Shown here: one piece after another, positions 18,434-27,535 of the stretch
How positions within the stretch are numbered: the first letter of the stretch is position 1
Layout: each line of letters starts with the position of its first letter
Made by a program: the position numbers and the translations under genes
From: Snodgrassella alvi_G
GTDB taxonomy: Bacteria; Pseudomonadota; Gammaproteobacteria; Burkholderiales; Neisseriaceae
Length of the DNA: 44,592 nucleotides
Assembly (NCBI GenBank): GCA_946478525.1
Contig: CAMLCH010000018.1
Span: forward strand, 1 to 44,592
Direction of reading: 5' to 3'
The notes under the pieces: model-generated
What the model was told of the DNA's origin: nothing
Seen by the model: only the letters and a program-made list of their open reading frames with translations
The model's database searches: none

Positions 18434-19570
18434 ATGAAAAAATTTTGGATGTTGTCGGCCATCATGGGCTTGATATTATTTGCCTGCACAGATGCTGGTA
18501 CATCAGATCAAAATGCGACAGTTGGTCAAAAGGCAACAAATCATACTGACCAGCTTAATATCTATAACTGGTCCGATTATGTTGATCCGGATACGGTTAA
18601 AACATTTGAAAGAAACAATCATATTAAAGTTCGTTATGATTTTTATGACAGTAACGAAACACTGGAAGCAAAAATACTGATTGGTCGGTCTGGTTATGAT
18701 TTAGTGGTGCCGTCGATTGCCAATGTAGGTCGTGAGATTAAAGCAGGTGCTTATCAGCCCATTAATAAAAGCCAGTTGTCTTATTACAATGATATTGATC
18801 CTAATTTACTGAAATTGATGGATAAAGTCGATCCAGGTAATAAATATGCGGTCCCCTATTTCTGGGGAATCAATACCATAGGCATCAATCAGACTCAGGT
18901 AGAAAAGGCACTCAATGGCAAATTACCAGACAATTTATGGGATCTGGTCTTTAATCCGGAATATACCCATAAATTAAAAAATTGCGGGATATCTTTATTT
19001 GATAGCCCAACCGAATTGTATCCCCTGGCATTGCATTATCTAGGTAAAGATCCTAATAGCAGTGATCCTGAAGATATCAAAGCGGCTACTAATCTGATTA
19101 AAGGAGTGCGTGATGATATCAAACGCTTCAGTTCTTCAGGTTATATAGACGATATGGCGCGTGGGGATATTTGTGTTGCCACTGGCTATGGTGGTGATCT
19201 GAATATTGCCAAACGGCGTGCTAAAGATGCTAATACCGGAGTTGAATTGCAAGTATTGGTTCCCAAAGAAGGAGTAGGTATTTGGATCGACTCTTTTATG
19301 ATACCTAAAGATGCACAGAATGTGGCCAATGCATTGAAATATATTAATTATACTTTAGATGCTAAAGTGGCTGCTAAAAATGGTACCTATGTAACTTTTG
19401 CGCCAGCCAGTGCGTCAGCACGAGCGCTGATGGACAAATCCCTCAGTACAGATCCGAGTATTTTCCCACCGCAGGAAATACTGGATAAGAGTTTTGTGGT
19501 TTCGCCTAAGTCTCAGGATGCTGTTCGGCTTGCTGTTCGTCTGTTTCAGCAGGTTAAAGCTGGTCAGTAG
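18434..19570 (+). CDS. PotD/PotF-like polyamine-binding lipoprotein
   Basis: A 378-residue extracytoplasmic solute-binding protein of the spermidine/putrescine group. It begins with a lipoprotein signal (lipobox LFAC, lipidation at C18), then the family start LNIYNWSDYVDPDTVKTFE, ETLEAKILIGRSGYDLVVPS, an inner core PYFWGINTIGIN, and the ligand-lobe blocks DDMARGDICVATGYGGDL and GVGIWIDSFMIPKDAQN. In the family these bind polyamines and hand them to the PotABC/PotGHI permease. No ATPase or permease gene is nearby, so it is an orphan subunit here. A good terminator follows. Confidence 0.9.
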   Translation: MKKFWMLSAIMGLILFACTDAGTSDQNATVGQKATNHTDQLNIYNWSDYVDPDTVKTFERNNHIKVRYDFYDSNETLEAKILIGRSGYDLVVPSIANVGREIKAGAYQPINKSQLSYYNDIDPNLLKLMDKVDPGNKYAVPYFWGINTIGINQTQVEKALNGKLPDNLWDLVFNPEYTHKLKNCGISLFDSPTELYPLALHYLGKDPNSSDPEDIKAATNLIKGVRDDIKRFSSSGYIDDMARGDICVATGYGGDLNIAKRRAKDANTGVELQVLVPKEGVGIWIDSFMIPKDAQNVANALKYINYTLDAKVAAKNGTYVTFAPASASARALMDKSLSTDPSIFPPQEILDKSFVVSPKSQDAVRLAVRLFQQVKAGQ

Positions 19571-19605
19571 TTAATTGATATCAATTTAATTGATTAGCGG
19601 TTTAT

Positions 19606-19634
19606 AAAAATGAGCCCTTAGGCTCATTTTTTGC
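19606..19634 (+). terminator. Terminator after the PotD-like gene
   Basis: AAAAATGAGCC (19606-19616) pairs with GGCTCATTTTT (19621-19631) around CTTA and is followed by more T. Confidence 0.9.
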
Positions 19635-19639
19635 CTATA

Positions 19640-20485
19640 TGTAGAATTATAAATAACTTTAATATTATTGATCAGGAAAGCCATCATATCATTAGTTTTA
19701 TAGATGTTGATTTTCCAGATTTCGCTGATTTCAGAAAAATTTTTTCAGAAAACAATGTTAAATGTCATTTTTCTGCCTAGTAATCGACATAAAACCGTAT
19801 TGTCATATTTGCTACAGTTATCGGAGTAAAGCAGAAAAAATCTATTGCGAAAGTTTGGTATTGATGATTGCTAAATACGTATAAATAGGATTGTTGACTT
19901 CTGCTGAATAGATATATTATTTTTATGGAATTTACATATTTGGATGTTATTGTTTTTATTACCTAAATCACCACAACCAAAAACCAGAATGTAAAATAAA
20001 TTACAGTTGCTGATATTTGATTAAAATAATTTATATCACTTATGTAAAATTTCTTAAAATAAATGAAAATAAATTTAGCTAATAAATTTATTTTAAAATG
20101 AATAATATAATAAAAATATTTCGTATATAATTGATCTATTCATCGAGAGTTGAAGATATTTTTCTGCTTAGCTATTTGACAGACAGCTATAAATAATACA
20201 CTAAAATTAACATAAATAGATATTTGTTTTTAATGACTATCTGTACTAAATCAAAATAGCCATAAATAATGCTATGACTCAGATTGAATTATGCTATTGT
20301 AAGCATCGAAATTATTTACATAAGTATATTTTTATTACTTAAAATTCTTATCCCCAATTGTAGGAAAATTGAAATATAATTTCAAAAGTAGGTTCGTATT
20401 TAAAAATAATTGAAATTTGTTTATTTTCAATTGAATTTTATTTAAACTAGATATGATTTTTTGCCTGAACTATTGAGATAATATT
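19640..20485. other. Gene-free AT-rich region upstream of the DASS symporter
   Basis: About 850 bases without a gene. A brief readable piece (IIDQESHHISFIDVDFPDFA, around 19664-19723) may be debris. The rest is extremely AT-rich and presumably carries the symporter promoter. I see no certain operator. Confidence 0.4.
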
Positions 20486-21934
20486 ATGAATAAAACCAAA
20501 ATGTGGAAGTTGGGTGTTTTAGTACTTATCCCACTTATCATCTTTCTCATTCCTCCACCGGAAGGCTTGCCTTTGCTAGCGTGGCGATTATTTGGTCTCT
20601 ATCTGACAGCTATTGTCGGCTTAGTGCTCAAACCTTATTCGGAGCCAGTAATTCTGCTTGCTTCTGTGGCAGCCTCTGCCGTAACGATTGGTAATACTGC
20701 TGTTCCTAAAGAGCAAGCCATTAAAATGGGGCAGGTACTGAGTGGTTATCAATCAGGTACTACATGGCTAGTATTTGCAGCATTTACCTTAAGTGCTGCA
20801 TTTGTAACAACTGGACTGGGTAAACGTATAGCCTATTATCTGATTGGTAAGATGGGTAGCACCACATTGGGTTTGGGTTATGTTACTGTATTTCTGGATC
20901 TACTGATTGCTCCGGCTACGCCTTCTAATACAGCTCGTGCTGGTGGTATTGTTTTCCCGATTATCAATAGTGTAGCCAGTGCTTTGGGTTCAGAACCAGG
21001 TACAAGTCCGCGCAAAGCTGGCCATTACCTGATGATCAATATTTATATGGTGACTAAAACCACTAGTTACATGTTCCTGACGGCAATGGCGCCTAATGCG
21101 CTGGCATTGTCTATGATGGCACCAATCTTGAAAATTGATTTAAGTTGGGGTCAATGGGCTTTAGCTGCTGCTGTTCCAGGTTTATTATGTTTAGTGCTCA
21201 CTCCTTTGATAATTTATTTCTGTTATCCACCTGAACTGAAAAAAGTGAATAACAAAGAAATTTCTACTAAAGGTTTGCAGGAACTCGGTCCAATGAAGCA
21301 ATCTGAAAAAATGCTCGCCGTTTTGTTCCTGATGGCTTTGGGTGGCTGGGTATTCTCAAAACAATTGCATATTGATGCTTCAACTGTAGCGTTATGTGTT
21401 ATGGCTGCAGCCTTAGTGATCAATGTTGTTTCTTGGGATGATGTACTGAAAAACAAAGGTGGCTGGAATACCCTGATTTGGTACGGTGGTATTATCGGTT
21501 TATCTTCTACACTAACTAAAGCAGGTTTCTTTGCTTGGTTAGCTGATACTTTACAAGCGAATCTGAATTTTGGCGATCATAATACACTTGCATTGTTAGC
21601 CATTTTATTCCTCAGTGTAGCTATTCGTTATTTATTCGCCTCTGGTGGTGCCTATGTTGCTGCAATGGTGCCAGTATTTGCAACTGTAGGTGCTGTTGCC
21701 GGAGCAAATCCAATGTTGCTGGCACTGGGTCTATTGTTCTCTAATGCTTATGGTGGCGCAATGACTCATTACGGTGGTGCAGCTGCTCCGATCATTTTTG
21801 GTGCTGGTTATAACGACACCAAGTCATGGTGGATTGTCGGGGCAATTATCGGCTTTGGTAGCTTGATTGTTCACTGTACAGTCGGTATCGCATGGTGGGA
21901 ATTATTGATGTCAATGGGACTTCTTGGTAAATAG
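20486..21934 (+). CDS. DASS-family divalent anion:sodium symporter (CitT/dicarboxylate type)
   Basis: A 482-residue inner-membrane transporter of the divalent anion:Na+ symporter family, the group of CitT, TtdT and the plant 2-oxoglutarate/malate translocator. Family signs are the hydrophobic N-terminus ending IPPPEGLPLLAWRLFGLYL, the first SNT motif (IAPATPSNTARAGGIVFPI), and the C-terminal YGGAMTHYGGAAAPIIFGAG. About 12-14 helices span the length. Citrate, malate, succinate, tartrate or 2-oxoglutarate are possible substrates; the sequence alone does not decide. Single gene with its own terminator. Confidence 0.92.
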   Translation: MNKTKMWKLGVLVLIPLIIFLIPPPEGLPLLAWRLFGLYLTAIVGLVLKPYSEPVILLASVAASAVTIGNTAVPKEQAIKMGQVLSGYQSGTTWLVFAAFTLSAAFVTTGLGKRIAYYLIGKMGSTTLGLGYVTVFLDLLIAPATPSNTARAGGIVFPIINSVASALGSEPGTSPRKAGHYLMINIYMVTKTTSYMFLTAMAPNALALSMMAPILKIDLSWGQWALAAAVPGLLCLVLTPLIIYFCYPPELKKVNNKEISTKGLQELGPMKQSEKMLAVLFLMALGGWVFSKQLHIDASTVALCVMAAALVINVVSWDDVLKNKGGWNTLIWYGGIIGLSSTLTKAGFFAWLADTLQANLNFGDHNTLALLAILFLSVAIRYLFASGGAYVAAMVPVFATVGAVAGANPMLLALGLLFSNAYGGAMTHYGGAAAPIIFGAGYNDTKSWWIVGAIIGFGSLIVHCTVGIAWWELLMSMGLLGK

Positions 21935-21956
21935 TTCCGAAACAATAGCAAATGAT

Positions 21957-21984
21957 AAACGGGGATATTGGTCCCCGTTTTTTT
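21957..21984 (+). terminator. Terminator after the DASS symporter
   Basis: AAACGGGGA (21957-21965) pairs with TCCCCGTTT (21972-21980) around TATTGG, followed by T. Confidence 0.93.
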
Positions 21985-22089
21985 ATCCTGAATTTGTATT
22001 TTCCTCTACTGTGTTTTCATTATATGATTTAACTAAATTTCATTTTGTTGATTAATCAACAATTATTACCCGAAATCGTAAGACATCTT

Positions 22090-22317
22090 AGCGTTAATAT
22101 AGCCAATAAGGAGGCAGATTAAAAAACAGTAAAAGCTATTCCAGTTATGGATACTGCCCTTAAGGGAGGAAAATGTCTCTGTAATAAAATGATAAAAGAA
22201 TTTTTTATAGCATCTGATTCATTTAAGCAGAGTTTTGAGATAGATCTAAATAAAAATGATTGGCACAACAGTAAGAAAGTGGGAGAATTTCTAGACAGTT
22301 TTTTATACATTTCATAA
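22090..22317 (+). pseudogene. Small orphan frame, probably a gene relic
   Basis: A 56-codon frame from ATG 22147 to TAA 22315 reads well (FFIASDSFKQSFEIDLNKND, then KKVGEFLDSF). Upstream in the same frame is more plausible sequence interrupted by TAA at about 22120. There is no good ribosome binding site. Most likely this is the C-terminal remnant of a small accessory protein, perhaps of immunity type given the polymorphic-toxin relic 1.3 kb downstream. I do not recognise the family. Confidence 0.35.
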
Positions 22318-22571
22318 TTTTAAATAATGTCTGAAAAATGGAAGCTTAGCATTTTTGCTGACAATATTTATAAGACTTAGTTAATTTTATAAATAATATG
22401 AGCTAGCAGAATACCTGTTATAACAAGTTATAAATTTAAGATAATTCCAAAAATTGGTGGATATAAATGTATAGATATTCTTTGGAGATTGGGGATATGT
22501 CTTTATTAAAGCATTTAATACATGCAAATCGCTCACAATAAATCAATGGAATACAAATAAAAGGAATTTAG

Positions 22572-23345
22572 ATGACTACGGAGCATAATCATCATGATAA
22601 GGTTAAGCAGCAATTTGGCGAGCAGGCAAACGCGTACCTAACCAGTATGGTTCATGCCCAAGGGGCAGATTTACAACAACTTGGGCAGTTACTGAACAAT
22701 TATCCTGAGGCCTGTTTATTAGATTTAGGCTGTGGTGCTGGGCATGTAAGCTTTTTAGCAGCCCAAGCAGTGCAGAGTGTCACTGCTTACGATCTTTCAG
22801 ATGAAATGCTAAAAGTTGTTAGTGATACAGCCAGCAAAAGAGGGTTAGAAAATATTGTTACTAAGCAGGGGATTGCTGAAAAATTACCGTTTATAGATCA
22901 AACCTTTGATATTGTTACATCTCGTTATTCTTTACATCACTGGCGTGATGTGGGTATGGCTCTGCATGAAGCTGCGCGTGTGTTAAAACCTGGTGGTAAA
23001 TTATTTCTTATCGATGTGGTTTCCCCGGGCAATCCTGTGCTTGATATCTGGCTGCAAACAGTCGAAGCACTACGCGATACCTCACATGTACGTGATTATT
23101 GTGCGAGTGAATTAATAAGATATCTAGGCGAGGCTGGTTTTATAATGGATGGTTCATACAGTTATCGATTGCATTTACAATTTGATAGTTGGGTTAAACG
23201 GATGCGTACCCCACAAAGCTTAATTACTGCCATCAGAGAATACCAAATTTCTGCCAGTCAAGAAACGCAACAATATTTTGAGTTATGTCAGGATGGTTCT
23301 TTTACTAGTGATACTTTATTAATCGAAGCTACACGCAAGTTATAG
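22572..23345 (+). CDS. Class I SAM-dependent methyltransferase (UbiE/YcgJ-like)
   Basis: A 257-residue Rossmann-fold methyltransferase. Motif I is LLDLGCGAGHVSFLA (about residues 48-62), with acidic motif II SVTAYDLSDEML, motif III-like IAEKLPFIDQTFDIVTSRYS and LKPGGKLFLIDVVSPG. This is the small-molecule methyltransferase_11 pattern; the substrate cannot be read from sequence. It is shorter than, and lacks the extra blocks of, true ubiquinone UbiE. AAAGGA precedes the ATG by 8 bases. It sits alone between relic regions. Confidence 0.88.
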   Translation: MTTEHNHHDKVKQQFGEQANAYLTSMVHAQGADLQQLGQLLNNYPEACLLDLGCGAGHVSFLAAQAVQSVTAYDLSDEMLKVVSDTASKRGLENIVTKQGIAEKLPFIDQTFDIVTSRYSLHHWRDVGMALHEAARVLKPGGKLFLIDVVSPGNPVLDIWLQTVEALRDTSHVRDYCASELIRYLGEAGFIMDGSYSYRLHLQFDSWVKRMRTPQSLITAIREYQISASQETQQYFELCQDGSFTSDTLLIEATRKL

Positions 23346-23523
23346 AATATTTGATATGATAAAAATGACAACCTGACCGGTTTGAAGGTATTTGCTCATT
23401 ATTTGTGCAGCAAACGATTTTATTTGATTTATTATCAGATTTGATTGCACATATTTTCAAGTCAATGTTTATACTTGATGGTCAAAATTAAATACAGCAT
23501 TATTATTTTTGCAATACTTGTGT

Positions 23524-23782
23524 TCAGACTATTATGGAGAGATTACTCCTCCGGAAAATGCAGACCATCGGAAAGCTGCTCACTCAGAAGTCAGAGCAAT
23601 GGATGATGCAATAAAAGCAATAAAGAGAAGCAAGTATTCCTGTAGATGAAAGCTTTGTAAAAGAAATGGAATTAAACAATAGAGATTTATGGAATATTGA
23701 CAACGGAGTTCCTAAACCTAAAGTACGATACCCTCATTGTGGAATTTTAACAGATGGTATTAACACTTATGGTCATAATTAA
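23524..23782 (+). pseudogene. Relic C-terminal toxin domain, YwqJ-like deaminase
   Basis: Two frames joined by one shift near 23630 give a deaminase-like tip. Frame one reads DYYGEITPPENADHRKAAHS then EVRAMDDAIKA; frame two reads IPVDESFVKEMELNNRDLWN, then PKVRYPHCGILTDGINTYGH up to TAA 23780. The H-x-E zinc and proton-shuttle motif (HSEV) and the later CxxC site (here YPHC) match the YwqJ-related deaminase fold found at the C-terminus of polymorphic toxins. The first Cys is replaced by Tyr (TAC, 23729-23731), one base from TGC. No N-terminal delivery domain is present. The gene is therefore dead three ways: frameshift, lost ligand and missing N-terminus. Confidence 0.68.
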
Positions 23783-23788
23783 ATATAT

Positions 23789-24232
23789 ATGGAAAAATAT
23801 TTTGAAGAGTTATATTTAAAAGGTGATCCTATTTCAGGAGAATCGGATTATTATATAGACAAGAATTTAACTATACCTTATGATGGTACTGTTATAGATA
23901 AAGATGGAGATATTATTATTTGGAAATTTGAGGTAAGAAATGGAAAAAGAACAGGTTTAGAATATATTTATTATTCAAATGGAAAAATAGAACAAATTAA
24001 TGAATGTAGAGGAAATTTAACTTTTGGAGTTTCCAAAGAATTTGATCAGAATGGCAATTTAAGATCAGTAAGTATTGTATGGAATAATGGTTATTTAAGA
24101 ACTATTTATATAAATAACAATAAAATTGAAAAAATAGAGAATTATAAACCAACAATAAATCGATTACCTGAAAAAATATCCTATCTTTTTACCTTATCCA
24201 ATGAAGAATTAATTAATTATAAATTTGAATGA
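23789..24232 (+). CDS. MORN-repeat, YwqK-like immunity/antitoxin protein
   Basis: An intact 147-residue acidic protein starting 6 bases after the toxin relic. Its middle carries repeats of MORN type, with the spaced pattern of basic-gly, aromatic-tyrosine and NGK/NGN (GKRTGLEYIYYSNGKIEQIN, then GVSKEFDQNGNLRSVSIVWN, then NGYLRTIYINNNKIEKIE). This is the architecture of YwqK-family antitoxins, which neutralise YwqJ-type toxins in Bacillus. The stop overlaps the next ATG (ATGA), so it is coupled to the endonuclease V relic. It is the only undamaged member of the trio, as expected for an orphan immunity gene kept against siblings' toxin. Very AT-rich. Confidence 0.65.
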   Translation: MEKYFEELYLKGDPISGESDYYIDKNLTIPYDGTVIDKDGDIIIWKFEVRNGKRTGLEYIYYSNGKIEQINECRGNLTFGVSKEFDQNGNLRSVSIVWNNGYLRTIYINNNKIEKIENYKPTINRLPEKISYLFTLSNEELINYKFE

Positions 24233-24500
24233 AATTAGCTATTGATGTCTATTATTATGAAAACCAAGCAAAAAAGTAGAATTCTTTTCAAAGATTGGAG
24301 AAGTGAAAAAGAAGAGTAAATACTATTTTCATATTCTCATAAAATATTACCCTATGAACCAGGTATTTTTATAAACGAGAATTGCCTTGTATTATAGATC
24401 TTTTAAATAATAATATACCGAATTAAATTAAGCAAATGGTGTCTTTAATTTAGATAATTTTTATCATTTAAATAGAAATTGTCTTTGATTGGTCAAAATC
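24229..24500 (+). pseudogene. nfi: Relic of a short-type endonuclease V gene
   Basis: Starts at ATG 24229, overlapping the upstream stop by four bases. Pieces of the compact endonuclease V family appear in order: MKLAIDVYYYENQAK (first catalytic Asp in IDVYY), a shift at about 24275 to ILFKDWRSEKEE, TAA at 24317, ILFSYSHKILPYEPGIF in the same frame, then another shift to FYKRELPCIIDLLNNNIP (catalytic Glu in KREL), and NGVFNLDNFYHLNRNCL to about 24484. Endonuclease V nicks near deoxyinosine in DNA or inosine in RNA. At least one stop and two shifts make it non-functional. Confidence 0.65.
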
Positions 24501-24889
24501 AGGTATTTATCAATGTAATTACTCATCTATCATTAATTAAAATTTAATAAGTACAATGTAGACAATCATTTTTATTTATTATCAATGTTCAATTAATTTT
24601 CAAAATGCTGCCAGAGTGGTCTGGAAACTCCTATAATAATAACCTTAATATAACTGCTAATATGCTGTTAGAGACTGTTATACAGTTTTACTTACAGTAA
24701 GGCTAATGATTATTATTAAATGAGTAGGAATTTACTAAATGGTGCAGTGCTCTATTTATCACTTGTTTGTGAGGTGAATGATAAATTAATATTAATCTGT
24801 AAAAATGAAGTCAATTGAACAGAGTTTAAATGCTGTTGAGCATAACAACAGATTAAGAATATCTCATGTTGTTTTAGAAATGGATAGTT
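24501..24889. other. Gene-free stretch upstream of surE
   Basis: No recognisable frame. It should carry the surE-pcm promoter; no clear -35/-10 pair with consensus spacing can be singled out. It may include the decayed 3' end of the endonuclease V gene. Confidence 0.35.
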
Positions 24890-25642
24890 ATGAAGATTTT
24901 AATTTGTAATGATGATGGTTATCTGGCGGAAGGTATAGCAGTGCTTGCCAAGACAGCAAGCCAATTTGCCGAAGTAAGGGTAGTAGCACCGGAAAGTGAT
25001 CAGAGTGGTGTCAGTAATTCATTTACATTAAATCGACCATTATCCATTAAAAAAGCCAGTAATGGCTTTAGTTATGTTAATGGTACGCCCACAGATTGTA
25101 TTCATTTAGCCCTGCATACCATGACAGATTTTAAGCCGGATTTAGTGATTACTGGTATTAATCATGGTGCTAACATGGGTGATGATGTTTTATATTCAGG
25201 TACAGTGGCAGCCGCTACGGAGGCTTTTCTGATGGGCATACCTGCGTTGGCATTTTCTTTGTGCGATCGTAGTGGCAAATATTGGGCAACCGCTGAAAAA
25301 GTTGTCAATGCTGTTTTGCAAAAAATATGTACCCAACTACCCACTGAACCAATTCTCTGGAATATCAATATTCCACCTGTTGCAGTAGAGGATATTAAGG
25401 GTTTTCATGCTGCTAGATTGGGACGGCGACATCACGAACATTGTATTGTACCTTCGGAAAATCCGCGTGGAGAAATTATGTATTGGATTGGTGGAGTTGG
25501 GAATGCTGATACCAGTAAAGAAGGTACAGATTTTGCCGATAGCCATGCCGGATTTGTGACTATTACACCGATAACGTTGGATCTTACCGATTATCAGCAG
25601 ATGGGAACAGTCAGTTCGTTTTTGCAAAAAGTGCAGTGGTGA
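24890..25642 (+). CDS. surE: 5'/3'-nucleotidase SurE
   Basis: SurE hydrolyses nucleoside 5'- and 3'-monophosphates and short polyphosphate, and is linked to stationary-phase survival. The metal site is complete: ND-D in ICNDDG (N7, D8, D9), S39 in SDQSG and N91 in GINHGANMGDD. The family blocks NGTPTDCIHLAL and YSGTVAAATEAFLMGIPALA follow. 250 residues, normal length. Its stop overlaps the pcm start (TGATG), the classical surE-pcm pairing; the nlpD-rpoS genes that often follow are absent here. Confidence 0.96.
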   Translation: MKILICNDDGYLAEGIAVLAKTASQFAEVRVVAPESDQSGVSNSFTLNRPLSIKKASNGFSYVNGTPTDCIHLALHTMTDFKPDLVITGINHGANMGDDVLYSGTVAAATEAFLMGIPALAFSLCDRSGKYWATAEKVVNAVLQKICTQLPTEPILWNINIPPVAVEDIKGFHAARLGRRHHEHCIVPSENPRGEIMYWIGGVGNADTSKEGTDFADSHAGFVTITPITLDLTDYQQMGTVSSFLQKVQW

Positions 25643-26313
25643 TGATAGTGGGAAAGGATGTAGGCTGGACTGGTTTTGAGCTGAGACGTGCACGGATGGT
25701 GGCACGGTTACAGCAAATGGGTATCACCCGGGAAGAGGTTTTGCAGGCCATGGCCTCGGTACCACGCCATGTCTTTGTTGAGGAAGCATTACGCTCGCGA
25801 GCATATGATGATATGTCTTTGCCATTGGGAATGGGGCAGACAATCTCTCAGCCTTATACCGTTGCGATCATGACCCAGCTATTATTCGCTAAGCGTTCAA
25901 TAGAATCTAATCAGCGTATTTTGGAAATAGGCACTGGCTGTGGTTATCAGACAGCCATTTTGCAGGCATTGAAAATACGCGAAATTTATTCAATAGAGCG
26001 ACTGCGTCCATTGCATGAGCGTGCTAAGCAGAATCTTCGTGCTGTGCGTTTGCTGGCGCAGGCACGTTTGGTGTGCGGAGATGGCTATCTTGGTTTGCCA
26101 AATGAGGCACCATTTGATGGAATTATGCTTACAGCTGCTCCTAAAGAAGTTCCGTTAGCATTATTACAACAACTGGCTATTGGAGGGCGGATGGTGTTGC
26201 CTTTAGATGAGGGTGGAGTACAGTTTTTGTGGGTTATCGATAAAACAGCCAAAGGATTTCAGGAAACTTGCGTGCAAAAGGCATTATTTGTTCCACTGAT
26301 TAACGATAATTAA
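25642..26313 (+). CDS. pcm: Protein-L-isoaspartate O-methyltransferase Pcm
   Basis: Pcm methylates L-isoaspartyl residues in aged proteins so that they can revert to aspartate. Visible blocks are RRARMVARLQQMGI, SVPRHVFVEEALRSRAYDD, PLGMGQTISQPYTVAIMTQL, the SAM motif ILEIGTGCGYQTAIL and DGIMLTAAPKEVP. The ATG at 25642 overlaps the surE stop and gives 223 residues; a GTG six bases earlier is possible but lies inside surE. Translationally coupled with surE. Confidence 0.95.
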   Translation: MIVGKDVGWTGFELRRARMVARLQQMGITREEVLQAMASVPRHVFVEEALRSRAYDDMSLPLGMGQTISQPYTVAIMTQLLFAKRSIESNQRILEIGTGCGYQTAILQALKIREIYSIERLRPLHERAKQNLRAVRLLAQARLVCGDGYLGLPNEAPFDGIMLTAAPKEVPLALLQQLAIGGRMVLPLDEGGVQFLWVIDKTAKGFQETCVQKALFVPLINDN

Positions 26314-26440
26314 TTTCTCTATATTAATTTTGTTTAAAAAAATCGTTAAGTTATTGGTTTGTTTAAATATCAATGGTAGGTTATATGTGAGCTGTAAAAA
26401 AATATACCTCAGGTAAATACCATGATAAGGATGAACAAGG

Positions 26441-27484
26441 ATGAAAGTAGCTGTTTTTGTAGCACCGGGAAAAGTTGAAATTCGAGATGTCGCTAAACCT
26501 GTTATCCAAAAACCGACGGATGCCATTATTCGAATCATACGAGCTTGTGTATGTGGTTCTGATTTGTGGTGGTTTAGAGGTATTCGAGCAATTGAAGCGG
26601 AGTCAATGGTCGGACATGAAGCTATTGGTATAGTTGAAGAGGTGGGTAGTGCGGTAAATCATATTTATCCCGGCGACTTTGTCATTGTGCCTTTCACTCA
26701 TGGCTGTGGTCAATGTGTGGCATGTGAAGCCGGTTTTGATGGTGATTGTCTGAATCAGGAAAAAATCAAGAATGGTGGTTATCAGGGCGAATATTTATGT
26801 TATACCAATGCAGACTGGGCTTTAGTTAAAATTCCTGGTCAGCCGCAGGATTATTCAGACAGTGTGTTAAATTCGCTGTTAGCTTTAGCTGATGTGATGG
26901 CAACTGGTTACCATGCTGCGGTAAGTGCAGAGGTAAAGGAAGGTGATACGGTAGTAGTAATTGGTGATGGCGCTGTTGGTCTGTGCGGCGTTATTGCCGC
27001 CAAAATGCGCGGTGCAAAACGGATTATTGCTATGAGTCGTCATGCAGATCGAGCAGAGTTAGCACGGGATTTTGGCGCTACTGATATCGTGCCGGAACGC
27101 GACGATGAAGCTGTAGAAAAAGTGATGGCTTTGACCAATGCGGCTGGTGCAGATGCGGTATTAGAATGTGTCGGCACTCAGCAATCTTTGCAGACAGCTG
27201 TAAGAGTAACCAGACCGGGAGCAATTGTTGGTTGTGTTGGTGTACCCCAGCAGCCGGAAATTAAAACGGAGGATATCTTCTGGCGTAATATCGGTTTGCG
27301 TGGAGGAATTGCCAGTGTAACAACCTATGCTAAAGATTTGTTACTTAAAGCTGTGTTAAGAGAAGAGATTCACCCAGGCAAGGTATTTACGCAACGATTT
27401 AATTTAAATGATATTCAGTCAGCTTATGAAGCAATGGATCAACGGCAGGCAATTAAATCGCTAATTGTAATAAGCCAGCAATAG
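26441..27484 (+). CDS. Zinc-dependent alcohol dehydrogenase (medium-chain)
   Basis: A 347-residue zinc MDR enzyme. Catalytic zinc ligands are C38 in VCGSD and H59-E60 in GHEAIGIVEEVG. The structural zinc is present as C89, C92, C95, C103 (HGCGQCVACEAGFDGDC). The NAD(P) loop is VVVIGDGAVGLCG. This is the threonine/sorbitol/glutathione-independent alcohol dehydrogenase branch; the substrate cannot be assigned. AACAAGG precedes the ATG. It converges with the aldo/keto reductase across a shared terminator; both may deal with aldehydes. Confidence 0.9.
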   Translation: MKVAVFVAPGKVEIRDVAKPVIQKPTDAIIRIIRACVCGSDLWWFRGIRAIEAESMVGHEAIGIVEEVGSAVNHIYPGDFVIVPFTHGCGQCVACEAGFDGDCLNQEKIKNGGYQGEYLCYTNADWALVKIPGQPQDYSDSVLNSLLALADVMATGYHAAVSAEVKEGDTVVVIGDGAVGLCGVIAAKMRGAKRIIAMSRHADRAELARDFGATDIVPERDDEAVEKVMALTNAAGADAVLECVGTQQSLQTAVRVTRPGAIVGCVGVPQQPEIKTEDIFWRNIGLRGGIASVTTYAKDLLLKAVLREEIHPGKVFTQRFNLNDIQSAYEAMDQRQAIKSLIVISQQ

Positions 27485-27489
27485 TTATC

Positions 27490-27517
27490 CCCCGTATGTA
27501 TATAAATACAGACGGGG
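27490..27517. terminator. Hairpin between convergent ADH and AKR genes
   Basis: CCCCGTATGTAT (27490-27501) pairs with ATACAGACGGGG (27506-27517) with one mismatch and an ATAA loop. Its position between two 3' ends fits a shared terminator, although no long T tract follows. Confidence 0.7.
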
Positions 27518-27535
27518 TAATAAAGTCATAATAAG

